Source: Candidatus Thiosymbion oneisti (lineage in GTDB: Bacteria > Pseudomonadota > Gammaproteobacteria > Chromatiales > Chromatiaceae). Taken from it: 32,844 bases of DNA. This document shows, piece after piece, positions 7,411 to 15,244 of the stretch; the stretch's first letter is position 1, and every line of letters begins with the position of its first letter. The DNA is taken from contig NZ_FLUY01000587.1 in the NCBI RefSeq assembly GCF_900092655.1, positions 1-32,844 on the forward strand, written 5' to 3'. The position numbers and the translations under genes are program-made. The notes below the pieces were generated by a model that worked only from the letters and a program-made list of their open reading frames with translations, was not told where the DNA came from and did not search any database.

Positions 7411-10014
7411 ATGAGCGAAGAATTAATACAGATTTCCCCAAAGCTGCTGGGGCGGTATCTTTATTACCGAATTGGCAGTTCTACACTTTCTCAACTGAAA
7501 AAGCAGAAAGTAATTAAAGGGAAATTCACACAGGATATTGCGCAGAAGAAGCCGGACGGACTAGTTGTACTTACAGGTGGTGATGTCAAAGCTATTATTG
7601 AGTACAAACAGCCATCGGAGCTTCAAACGAAATCTCAGGTAGACAGGGCAATAAATCAAGAAATAGAAGTTGCCAAACAGTTATGCAAGCTACTGATTGT
7701 TACATCAGGCAAGAAAACCGTTTGGGTTAATGCGCTGAATGGTGAGCGCATCCTTTCTGAAAATGGAAAGGAACTTAAGCAGGTATTCGATACCCAGCCC
7801 ATAGAGGAAGGTTCCCTATCCAATGAGGAGGTGGTAGCACTCGAACAGCTTATCGATAAAATCGACCATTCGCTGACTGAAAAAAATAACACGATTGCCC
7901 TGCCAGAAGTATTAGACCCTTCACAATTAGCCAGAACCATCTGGCAAAAGATATGGATTAATACCGGCAAAGAGCCGGAAAAGTGTCTTTACAATGTGGT
8001 GGAGCTATTCGTATTTAAGTTTCTCAGCGATCTTGGGGTTCTGCGCTCACATAATAATTTTAGCTCTGTATATGCCTTAACGCAGGCTGAATCATCCATT
8101 GAAGCATTAAAGCATTATGCCAATATTTGTCGGAAAGAAATACGAGAATTATTTCCTGAAGGAAAAGATGGAACGACCGTAATCAATGGTACTATTTTTG
8201 TTAACGAAAAGGGCGAACCGAACATAGCGCAGGCAAGTTTGTTCGGTGAGGTTCTGCGCGACTTGCAGGACTATGACAGTGAGTTTGGATCATTTAAATA
8301 CATTAAGAAAGAATTTAAGACGCGACTGTATGAGTCCTTTCTGCGACAGAATGCGGGCATACGCTTCTTAGGGCAGTATTTCACGCCGCGCAATGTGCTA
8401 AAAGCGGTTGTTGCCATGTCTGATGCCTCGCAACTAAAGAAAGGATCTAGAGTATGCGATCCATTCTGCGGTGTTGGGGGGTTCCTTTTGGAACTAATCT
8501 CTGAGAATAAGCAGATATGGAGAGAGTTTGAGCCGGTAGACGGAAAAGTACTGCCCCAAATCACAGTTATTGGTTATGATAAGGGTAGTGATGAGAAAGA
8601 GGATGAGCGCACTATTATTTTGGCAAAGGCCAATATGCTCATTTATTTTTCTGACTTATTGGTTAAGTATCCTACAAAAGATTACCTAAAAGCGTTTTCG
8701 GAAGGTGCATTTAATGAGGTGTTCCACCTTCTACGCTCTAATTTGGGCACATTCGGCAGAGTTAATAGTGAGCCTTTCGACTTGATTCTAACCAATCCTC
8801 CTTATGTTACCAGCGGTTCAAGCAGCCTTAAGCGCGCTATTGATGAAGAAGGATTATCTACTCACTACACATCCGGGGGGAGAGGCACGGAAACCCTTTC
8901 TATGGAATGGATTGTCAGCAATTTAAAAATCGACGGCCAGGCATTGGTTGTTGTTCCTGATGGCCTGCTGAATCAGGCTGTAATGCTGGCATACTTAAAA
9001 ACCTATTGTATCATTCAAGGTATTGTTTCCCTCCCTACCAGAACCTTCTATTCTACACCGAAGAAGACCTACATACTTGTCCTAAGAAAGAAGACGGATA
9101 CCAACGAAGAACAGGAAAGCCCCGTGTTCACTTATCTTGTCAGTGAAATTGGTGAAACACGTGATGCTAATCGTTGGCTTACGGATAAGAATGATTTAGC
9201 TGAATTGGTTTCTTCGTTTAATCAGTTTAAAGGTGCCCCATCCTACTTTAAAAGCATGTCGAAACGCTGTAAAGTCGTCAAGTTTGATGAATTCAGCAAA
9301 AAAACAAACTGGTTAGTTGACCGCTGGTGGAGTAAAGAAGAAAGAGTATCTTTAGGTGTGGAGGATAGTATCAGGGAAGTTAGTGAGCATGAATACTTCC
9401 AGATGGTAAATAAAGCCAACAATACAATATCATCATTGCTTGATAATGAATTAACAAATAATGGCTCGGGTGATGCGGTCAGGCTTAAAACAATCAGGCT
9501 TGATGAAGAATCTTTCTTTAGCCTTGAAATAGGTGAGAGAATATTGAAAAAAGATCAGCTTGAAGAAGGTATCCCTGCATATAGCGCAAATGTAAATGAG
9601 CCTTTTGGCTTTATTGAAGACTCAAATCTGAATGACTTTAGTCGCCCGTCTTTGATATGGGGTATAGATGGCGTATTTGATTGGGGATACATCCCCGAAA
9701 ATGTCGAGTTTGCCACTACGGACCATTGTGGCAGACTGACTACCGAAGAAATTGATCTGCATCCTAAGTATATCTATTACGCACTGAAAAGCACGAAGGA
9801 CCAGTACGGGTTTGACAGGACGTATAGAGCATCGTTGAAAAACATCCGACAGGTCGTTTCTGTGGATGTACCAGTAAACGAAGGTGGCGACTTTGACCTA
9901 GATACACAGATAGCAATAGCAGAGCGCTACGAAAAGCTGGAAACCGCTAAAGCTAAGATTTTGGAACAGCTTGAAATACTTTCGTCTGTTCAAGTGACTC
10001 TGGATAATTTATGA
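7411..10014 (+). CDS. Single-chain restriction-modification enzyme (Type IIG-like; nuclease, methylase, specificity)
   Basis: The ATG at 7411 gives 867 residues starting MSEELIQISPKLLG; 24 more residues upstream are host-like sequence and unlikely to be translated. Residues 1-120 hold a PD-(D/E)XK nuclease (P48-D49…E64-x-K66, in KPDG…IIEYKQ). A helical HsdM-like region and an N6-adenine methylase follow, with GQYFTPRNV at about 321-329, motif I DPFCGVGGF at 350-358 and motif IV NPPY at 462-465. The last ~230 residues resemble a Type I/IIG target-recognition domain ending in a coiled coil. One chain can thus recognise, methylate and cut DNA. The gene is visibly AT-rich compared with both neighbours, a sign of recent transfer. 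No separate hsdR or hsdS is adjacent. The recognition sequence cannot be predicted. Confidence 0.88.
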   Translation: MSEELIQISPKLLGRYLYYRIGSSTLSQLKKQKVIKGKFTQDIAQKKPDGLVVLTGGDVKAIIEYKQPSELQTKSQVDRAINQEIEVAKQLCKLLIVTSGKKTVWVNALNGERILSENGKELKQVFDTQPIEEGSLSNEEVVALEQLIDKIDHSLTEKNNTIALPEVLDPSQLARTIWQKIWINTGKEPEKCLYNVVELFVFKFLSDLGVLRSHNNFSSVYALTQAESSIEALKHYANICRKEIRELFPEGKDGTTVINGTIFVNEKGEPNIAQASLFGEVLRDLQDYDSEFGSFKYIKKEFKTRLYESFLRQNAGIRFLGQYFTPRNVLKAVVAMSDASQLKKGSRVCDPFCGVGGFLLELISENKQIWREFEPVDGKVLPQITVIGYDKGSDEKEDERTIILAKANMLIYFSDLLVKYPTKDYLKAFSEGAFNEVFHLLRSNLGTFGRVNSEPFDLILTNPPYVTSGSSSLKRAIDEEGLSTHYTSGGRGTETLSMEWIVSNLKIDGQALVVVPDGLLNQAVMLAYLKTYCIIQGIVSLPTRTFYSTPKKTYILVLRKKTDTNEEQESPVFTYLVSEIGETRDANRWLTDKNDLAELVSSFNQFKGAPSYFKSMSKRCKVVKFDEFSKKTNWLVDRWWSKEERVSLGVEDSIREVSEHEYFQMVNKANNTISSLLDNELTNNGSGDAVRLKTIRLDEESFFSLEIGERILKKDQLEEGIPAYSANVNEPFGFIEDSNLNDFSRPSLIWGIDGVFDWGYIPENVEFATTDHCGRLTTEEIDLHPKYIYYALKSTKDQYGFDRTYRASLKNIRQVVSVDVPVNEGGDFDLDTQIAIAERYEKLETAKAKILEQLEILSSVQVTLDNL

Positions 10015-10178
10015 ATTACCTGTACCTTGATCTAGTTAGATACAAAGACTTGGTATTGATATATACCTGAACCCGTGATTTCATCTGCGCTTGCAGGTGC
10101 GTAACATGCTGAGATCAGAGTGATAGTCATATCCGGCGTCTGCTGGGCCTTGCCTCGGAGAACGCCTAATCTCTGGTT
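10015..10178 (+). other. AT-rich tail and junction after the restriction gene
   Basis: Sequence stays AT-rich to about 10080 (TTGATATATACC and similar) and then returns to host composition, so the right boundary of the transferred segment is probably near 10080. No attachment-site duplication was found against the left side around 7400. No gene is supported. Confidence 0.45.
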
Positions 10179-10272
10179 CGACGATGAAGGCGGTACTGAT
10201 CGATAAATTCGGCGGCGGAGGTCCTAGGCATTGGGAGGCGGAGCGGCCGACGCCCGGTAACGGCCAGACGTT
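10179..10272 (+). pseudogene. Partial copy of the quinone reductase 5' end
   Basis: These 94 bases are a degraded copy of 11076-11172 in the intact gene downstream. Both read GACGATGAAGGCGGTACTG and continue to GGTAACGGCCAG with scattered substitutions, and this copy has small deletions that break the frame. Similarity ends sharply on both sides. It therefore encodes nothing useful but records a duplication event around the Uma2 gene. Confidence 0.85.
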
Positions 10273-10287
10273 GAGCGATAAACCCTC

Positions 10288-10878
10288 ATGCAACCAGCAA
10301 GCCAACCGACGCTCTATGAGCTCCTGGAGGGTTTGCCCACAGGGGTGACCGGAGAAATCCTGAATGGGCAACTGCACACCCATCCGCGTCCGTCGGGTCC
10401 ACATGGCCGCGCTGCCAATTGTCTGGACCGTATCATTGGTCGCTACTTTGATTTTGGTGACGGTGGCCCCGGCGGCTGGTGGATCTTCACCGAGCCGGAG
10501 GTGCACTTTCTGCGGGATGCGGAGGTAACCGTGCCGGATCTGGCCGGTTGGCGGCGTGAGCGGATGCCGATACCCCCGGAGGATCATCGCTTCGAGGTGG
10601 TTCCCGACTGGGTATGCGAGATCTTTTCTCCCTCTACCGCGAGTAGGGATCGTGAGATCAAGCTGCCGCTGTACGCCCACTATGGCGTACCGTATGCGTG
10701 GTTGATCGATCCGGTCGCGCATACCCTGGAGGCCTACCGACTCGACGCTGGTGCCTGGCTCGAGATCGACCGCTTCGCCGATGCCGATCAGGTGGTTGCA
10801 CCACCATTCGAATCGGTGTCGATCGACCTCAGGGGCCTCTGGTTGCCTGGGCGGCCGAGAATCGTAGAGAGACGATGA
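10288..10878 (+). CDS. Uma2-family putative restriction endonuclease (DUF820)
   Basis: 196 residues from the ATG at 10288; no strong ribosome site is seen. The family pattern is clear: PTLYELLEGLP…GEILNGQL at the N-terminus, VPDLAGWRRERM in the middle, then VCEIFSPSTASRDREIKLPLYAHYGVPYAWLIDP. Uma2 proteins have a PD-(D/E)XK nuclease fold; the candidate active-site residues are the Asp of VPDL, the Glu of VCEIFSP and the Lys of DREIKL. The family is very abundant in cyanobacteria and some purple bacteria and its biological role is poorly known. The gene sits between a broken copy and the intact copy of the quinone reductase start, so it probably arrived as an insertion. Confidence 0.88.
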   Translation: MQPASQPTLYELLEGLPTGVTGEILNGQLHTHPRPSGPHGRAANCLDRIIGRYFDFGDGGPGGWWIFTEPEVHFLRDAEVTVPDLAGWRRERMPIPPEDHRFEVVPDWVCEIFSPSTASRDREIKLPLYAHYGVPYAWLIDPVAHTLEAYRLDAGAWLEIDRFADADQVVAPPFESVSIDLRGLWLPGRPRIVERR

Positions 10879-11056
10879 ATCCTCAATGGAGAGACCTCAG
10901 TGTGGATTGGTTTTGAAGATCCCTCGCTACGCTCGGGATGACAGTTCCCTGCGGTCGAGATGACAGGCTCGGTTGCGATGAAGAGCATCCGGCAAACTTC
11001 ACAACTTAAAATTCAACCACTACCCGAAAGCCTTGCAATTACCCGAGATCAGATAA

Positions 11057-12064
11057 ATGTCAACGGCCACGAATGCGACGATGAAGGCGGTACTGATCGA
11101 TAAATTCGGCGGGGCGGAGGTCCTGCGCATCGGGGAGGCGGAGCGACCGACGCCTGGTAACGGCCAGGCGTTAGTGGAGGTGGCGGCCACCTCGGTCAAC
11201 CGCCCGGACATCGTCCAGCGTGAGGGCAAGTATCCCCCGCCCAAGGGGGATTCGGAGCTCCTGGGCCTGGAGGTGGCCGGGACCGTCCGGGCGCTCGGCG
11301 CGGGGGTGGACCGCTGGTCCGTCGGCGACCGGGTGATGGGCCTAGTGGGCGGCGGGGGCTATGCGGAATATGCCGTCGCCTACGCGGATCACCTGATGCG
11401 GATCCCGGAGACTATGAATTTCGAGGAAGCGGCCGGTATCTGCGAGGCCTATATTACCGCCTACCTCAATGTCTTCATGATCGGCGGCCTCAAGGACGGT
11501 GACGGCGTCCTGCTGCACGGCGGGGGCGGCGGTGTTAATACCGCCGCCGTTCAGCTTTGCCGGGCCTTGACGCCCGCCGCGAAGGTCCTGGTCACGGCCT
11601 CGCCGGGCAAGCTGGAGCGGGTCGCGGCGCTGGGGGCGGATCCGGTCATCGACTACCGATCCCAGGATTTCGCCGAGGAGGTCCGGCGCGTTACGGACGG
11701 GCGGGGGGTGCAGGTGATTCTCGACCATATCGGCGCCGCCTATCTGGCCTCCAACATGAAGTCGCTCGCCGTCGGCGGACGCTTGGTGCTCATCGGCGTG
11801 ACCAGTGGTATCAAGGCGGAGCTCAACCTGGCCCTGATGATGGTCAAACGCCAGCAGGTCATCGGCTCCGTGCTCAGATCACGGTCGGTGCCTGAAAAGG
11901 CGGCGATCGTCGCCGAGTTCTCACACCGCGTGCTGCCCCTGCTGGCGGAGCGCAAGGTCGTGCCCCTGATTCACAAGGTCTACCGGCTGGACGACGTGGC
12001 CCAGGCCCAGCGTGAAATGGAAGCGAGCGCCCATTTCGGAAAGATCGTCCTGTCACTTGTTTAA
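11057..12064 (+). CDS. NAD(P)H quinone oxidoreductase, medium-chain dehydrogenase superfamily
   Basis: 335 residues starting at the ATG at 11057; an internal ATG at 11081 (MKAVLIDKFGG) is the usual family start and cannot be excluded, though neither has a strong ribosome site. The GroES-like N-terminal domain has ATSVNRPDIVQREGKYPPP, the quinone oxidoreductase (zeta-crystallin / PIG3-like) pattern, and lacks the structural zinc cysteines. The Rossmann domain has VLLHGGGGGVNTAAVQL. It likely reduces quinones or other activated carbonyl compounds with NAD(P)H in the cytoplasm. The first ~97 bases of the MKAV segment are duplicated upstream at 10179-10272. Confidence 0.9.
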   Translation: MSTATNATMKAVLIDKFGGAEVLRIGEAERPTPGNGQALVEVAATSVNRPDIVQREGKYPPPKGDSELLGLEVAGTVRALGAGVDRWSVGDRVMGLVGGGGYAEYAVAYADHLMRIPETMNFEEAAGICEAYITAYLNVFMIGGLKDGDGVLLHGGGGGVNTAAVQLCRALTPAAKVLVTASPGKLERVAALGADPVIDYRSQDFAEEVRRVTDGRGVQVILDHIGAAYLASNMKSLAVGGRLVLIGVTSGIKAELNLALMMVKRQQVIGSVLRSRSVPEKAAIVAEFSHRVLPLLAERKVVPLIHKVYRLDDVAQAQREMEASAHFGKIVLSLV

Positions 12065-12242
12065 ATATTATCGCTCCTTCAGCGCGCCGGTCGTGCTCTA
12101 TCTATATGGAATCCCACCTGGCGACGGGTCCTCTGGTGCCTATGTGGCTCTCGGTATCTTCCTGCAATCGCTGATACTGGCTGCCCTCAAGGAGGGACTG
12201 GCAAACTGTCCCCAGCAGACCCTGGCCGAGTATCCCAAGCCG
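12063..12242 (+). pseudogene. Nitroreductase fragment
   Basis: Immediately after, and overlapping, the quinone reductase stop, the +1 frame encodes KYYRSFSAPVVLYLYG… followed by ALGIFLQSLILAALKEGLANCPQ. This matches the central segment of nitroreductase-family flavoproteins (…APV…D.G.FLQNLMLAA…GL.TCPQ). Both the N-terminal FMN-binding part and the C-terminal part are missing and no own start codon with a ribosome site exists. It is most likely a relic left by a deletion that joined the two genes. Confidence 0.65.
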
Positions 12243-12289
12243 TCAAGCGAAGGCTCGGCATTGTACCAAGAGTAGTATAAGGTGATCGC

Positions 12290-13045
12290 ATGAGGTATCC
12301 GTTTGCAATGAACCTGTTCAAACTCTTCCGCAAGACTGAACTCCCACCACAGGAAACCGAGAACCTTCCCCCGTTGAATGTTATCTATGACCAACAAACC
12401 TTTTCGGTCATGAAAAAGGTCATCTCGGAGAAATCAAACTGCGTGGATGTAGGCTGTCACGTGGGAGAAATTTTGAAAAAGATGCTGGATTTCTCCCCCC
12501 GTGGACAACACTATGCCTTCGAGCCGATACCCGAGTTATGTCAAGGACTGCAAGAGCAATTCGGCGTTCTGCCCAATGTCAGCGTTTCCTGTGCCGCCCT
12601 CAGTGACAAAGTCGGTTCCTCCGAATTCCAGCACGTGGTATCCAACCCGGGATACAGTGGTCTGAAAAAACGGCGTTACGACCGGGACAACGAGGTCATA
12701 GGAAAAATCAGCGTGCAAACGGATACGCTCGACAACTTTTTGCCGCCGGGAACCCCCATTGACTTCATCAAGGTGGATATTGAAGGCGGTGAGGTGGGTT
12801 TTTTTCGCGGCGCCCTGCAAACCATAAAAAACAACAGACCCTATATCGTGTTTGAGCATGGTGCAGGCGGCGCCGATTACTATGGAGACGGGCCAGCGGA
12901 TGTCTATGAAATCCTGGTGGAACAATGCGGCCTGAAATTGACCCTTATGGAAAACTGGCTGGCGAAAAAGCCACCGTTCTCAAGACAGGACCTTCTGGAT
13001 CAATTCTATAATGGTACCAATTATTATTTTCTGGCATACCCCTGA
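12290..13045 (+). CDS. FkbM-family SAM-dependent methyltransferase
   Basis: 251 residues from the ATG at 12290, preceded by AAGGTG at good spacing; a second ATG at 12308 (MNLFKLF) is possible. The SAM-binding motif is CVDVGCHVGE, followed by YAFEPIPELC, and the family signature DFIKVDIEGGEVGFFRGA lies in the second half. FkbM methyltransferases O-methylate sugars or polyketide-like acceptors; the substrate here is unknown. The gene stands alone, with no glycan or polyketide genes nearby, and is less GC-rich than the quinone reductase gene before it, which suggests acquisition. Confidence 0.88.
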   Translation: MRYPFAMNLFKLFRKTELPPQETENLPPLNVIYDQQTFSVMKKVISEKSNCVDVGCHVGEILKKMLDFSPRGQHYAFEPIPELCQGLQEQFGVLPNVSVSCAALSDKVGSSEFQHVVSNPGYSGLKKRRYDRDNEVIGKISVQTDTLDNFLPPGTPIDFIKVDIEGGEVGFFRGALQTIKNNRPYIVFEHGAGGADYYGDGPADVYEILVEQCGLKLTLMENWLAKKPPFSRQDLLDQFYNGTNYYFLAYP

Positions 13046-13189
13046 ACCGTTGCCGATTCAATCGGTACTATGAGGAAAGATCTGTTTAAATTTTGAGTTG
13101 ATAGGTAGTACAGCATTGGCCCAATGTAGGTAGTGGTTATACTACTTTTATATCATTTTTTCATTGTTTCCATTTCAGTGCCGCTGATT

Positions 13190-13360
13190 GTCGCTGCCAC
13201 GAGACGAGTCGAAACCGCCAATCTTTCCTTCTGGGATAGCCTGATCATCGAGTCCGCGATCAAAAGTGATGCGCGGCGTCTCTGGACCGAGGACCTCCAG
13301 GACGGCCAGACCTGCGGTGAACTCATGATCATGAATCCATTCAAGTCGCCGACCAAGTAA
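13190..13360 (+). pseudogene. PIN-domain toxin, C-terminal remnant
   Basis: The frame reads ANLSFWDSLIIESAIKSDARRLWTEDLQDGQ… and ends …MIMNPFKSPTK. This is the C-terminal third of VapC-like PIN ribonucleases, with the conserved FWD and EDLQ(D/H)G acidic positions. An ATG at 13133 opens the frame but adds only hydrophobic, unrelated residues; the N-terminal catalytic aspartate and the antitoxin are absent. It should be inactive. Confidence 0.75.
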
Positions 13361-13680
13361 CCCGGGGTCTGCGTCCCTGGGAAATCGAGACCGGAGACCA
13401 GCGGCCAAGCGATCGTGCGCGGCTTGCCTGCTCCGTAGAAGACGCAGATTCAAACGCAGCCGGCTGCATACAGCGGCGTCATCCGCGGATTCGATACACC
13501 GCCTTGTCGGGTTACGGCGCGTTCGGCCTCGCCGGTACACACCAACCTCCGAAGGCGCGCCTAACCCGACCTACCGTGACAAGTGACTGGTAGCTTTGGT
13601 ACCTTCGGAATTTGCTGGCTCCCACGCTCCAGCGTGGGAGCAAATCCAGACGCTCCAGCGTCGATAAGCGGCCAGATAGG
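13361..13680. other. Non-coding tract with inverted repeats
   Basis: No gene is supported. A palindromic unit lies at about 13506-13574, with GTCGGGTTACGGCGCG at one end and CGCGCCTAACCCGAC at the other. A reverse, partial copy of the window-end repeat follows at 13615-13670 (GGCTCCCACGCTCCAGCGTGGGAG, then GACGCTCCAGCGTCGATAAGCG). Confidence 0.6.
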
Positions 13681-13683
13681 CTA

Positions 13684-13826
13684 GGTCGTGTTGACATTTA
13701 GCAGGTCCGCACAGCGGACCCTACGCTAACCAGCTGATTGACTGTAGGGTCCGCTGTGCGGACCGCCGGAATGTTGCAGTCATTCAACATGTGAAAACAG
13801 TCGGTTAGTTAAATGTCAACAGGACC
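13684..13826. mobile_element. MITE copy A, TA target duplication
   Basis: 143 bp. The ends are GGTCGTGTTGACATTTA and TAAATGTCAACAGGACC, near-perfect inverted repeats, flanked by TA on both sides (13682-13683 and 13827-13828) within CTAG-like context. Internally GTCCGCACAGCGGACCCTAC is repeated in inverse as GTAGGGTCCGCTGTGCGGAC, so the element folds into a long hairpin. A second copy is at 24464-24608 between ruvA and ruvB. No transposase is encoded. The TA duplication and the ends suggest mobilisation by an IS630- or IS5-type transposase (inference). Confidence 0.85.
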
Positions 13827-13942
13827 TAGTACCTGGTTTCGATCGATATTGCTAGTCCACACACTAGAACGGGTAAGCAAAGCGTGTGAGCCAGCAGATA
13901 CTATGAACTTGCAACATAAGTCGAAACTAGATGCTAGCGTAA

Positions 13943-14018
13943 ACGCCTATTAAGTCCGGAGGAGCAAAGTCCGCTGGAGCGGACAAGACGGCGTTCCCAC
14001 GCTCGAGCGTGGGAACGA
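13943..14018. repeat. Dispersed repeat B, copy 1
   Basis: The sequence AGTCCGCTGGAGCGGACAAG followed by ACGGCGTTCCCACGCTCGAG and GTGGGAACG is the reverse complement of 31979-32046 with few changes. Each copy contains two hairpins. This copy lies just upstream of the DUF262 gene. Confidence 0.8.
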
Positions 14019-14084
14019 GCAAAAAAACAAGCCGATAACCGAGCGGGACTTGATACCTAGCCTCATGGGACTTGATAGCCAACC

Positions 14085-15242
14085 ATGAACGAAAACTCGA
14101 ACGAAGCGATTGAAGAGGAATTGAATTCCGAGGGACGTGCCAGCGGTGTGGAACGCGAGCCGGATGGAAGCGATGAACACCCTGAAATCACTGACCCTTT
14201 CGATCCCAAGGATATCGACATCAAGACGAAGAACCCAAGTATGGATAGTCTGATAAAGCGGCTCGATCATGATGAAATCGATCTGAATCCGGATTTTCAG
14301 CGCAAAGGCGGTATCTGGTCGAAAAGAGGTAAGAGTCGCCTGATCGAGTCCTTACTCCTGAACATCCCACTGCCGGTGTTCTATGTGGCCTCGGATGCGG
14401 ATGGAAACTGGATCGTCGTCGACGGGCTGCAACGTTTGACGGCGCTCAATCAGTTTATTCGTGAACGGGCATTCGCTCTGGAAGGCCTGGAGTTCCTGAA
14501 ACAGTTCAATGGTCAGAAGTTTGGCGACCTTCCCCGCCCCATGCAGCGCCGGATTCTCGAATCCGAGCCGGTCTTCCACATTATCCAAGCCAGTAGCTCA
14601 AAGGCTGTTACTCAAACCATCTTCAAGCGCATCAACACCGGCGGGATGCCCCTGTCGGCCCAGGAGATCCGCCATGCCTTGTACCAAGGCCCCGTGACCA
14701 AACTCCTCAAAGAGCTGGCCGCCGGTGAGGCCTTCTTGAGGGCAACCGGCGGGAGCATGAAAGACGATCGCATGGCCGATCGCGAGTGTGTACTCCGTTA
14801 TCTGGCCTTCAGTATTCGAGGCATTGATGCCTACGACAAACCGGATCTCGATAAATTTTTGTCCGACACGATGGAGCAACTCAACGAGAAGGATGAGCAA
14901 TCTTTCGTCGGTTACCGCGCTGGATTCGAGCGGGCCATGGAGCGGGCGTTCCAGATCTTCGGAGGCCTTGGCTTCCGGAGGCAGCGACGAGGTTGGTCTG
15001 GAAAGTCTCCCATCAATAAGGCATTGTTTGAGGCTTGGAGCGTAGCCTTGGGGGGTTTGGACGATGAGCAAGCAGAGCGATTGATTGGGCGTAAGGAGGC
15101 TGTGAACGAGGCCTTTATCAATCTGTTGGAATCCGATCGGGACTTCGTCACTGCGATTTCTAATAGGATTTGGAATGTTACGGGCGTAAAGACACGTTTC
15201 TCACGTATTCATAAGCTCATTGCGCACGTTTTGGAGACATAG
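14085..15242 (+). CDS. DUF262 (GmrSD/SspE-like N-terminal) domain protein
   Basis: 385 residues from the ATG at 14085, with a weak ribosome site. The first ~45 residues are acidic and probably disordered. The DUF262 domain follows: LNPDFQRKGGIWSK near 67-80, the nucleotide-binding motif DGLQRL at 113-118 (DGQQR in most relatives) and FKRINTGGMPLSAQEIR at 180-196. In GmrSD, SspE and BrxU this ParB/Srx-fold domain hydrolyses NTPs and controls a fused HNH (DUF1524) nuclease. Here the C-terminal ~150 residues show no HNH motif, so a nuclease would have to come from a partner. Two bases separate its stop from the next gene, an ATPase, so they form an operon. Confidence 0.85.
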   Translation: MNENSNEAIEEELNSEGRASGVEREPDGSDEHPEITDPFDPKDIDIKTKNPSMDSLIKRLDHDEIDLNPDFQRKGGIWSKRGKSRLIESLLLNIPLPVFYVASDADGNWIVVDGLQRLTALNQFIRERAFALEGLEFLKQFNGQKFGDLPRPMQRRILESEPVFHIIQASSSKAVTQTIFKRINTGGMPLSAQEIRHALYQGPVTKLLKELAAGEAFLRATGGSMKDDRMADRECVLRYLAFSIRGIDAYDKPDLDKFLSDTMEQLNEKDEQSFVGYRAGFERAMERAFQIFGGLGFRRQRRGWSGKSPINKALFEAWSVALGGLDDEQAERLIGRKEAVNEAFINLLESDRDFVTAISNRIWNVTGVKTRFSRIHKLIAHVLET

Positions 15243-15244
15243 GC

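Noticed and set aside
10081-10722. 213-residue minus-strand frame over Uma2
   Set aside because: It is antisense to the Uma2 gene and the quinone reductase fragment and shows no domain.
12012-12275. An 87-residue gene starting inside the quinone reductase
   Set aside because: The start has no ribosome site and lies in the coding end of the upstream gene. Only the part after 12063 looks like a nitroreductase, so it was listed as a fragment.
13133-13360. A full small membrane or toxin protein
   Set aside because: The hydrophobic N-terminus is not like a PIN domain and the catalytic N-terminal part is missing, so it was called a remnant.
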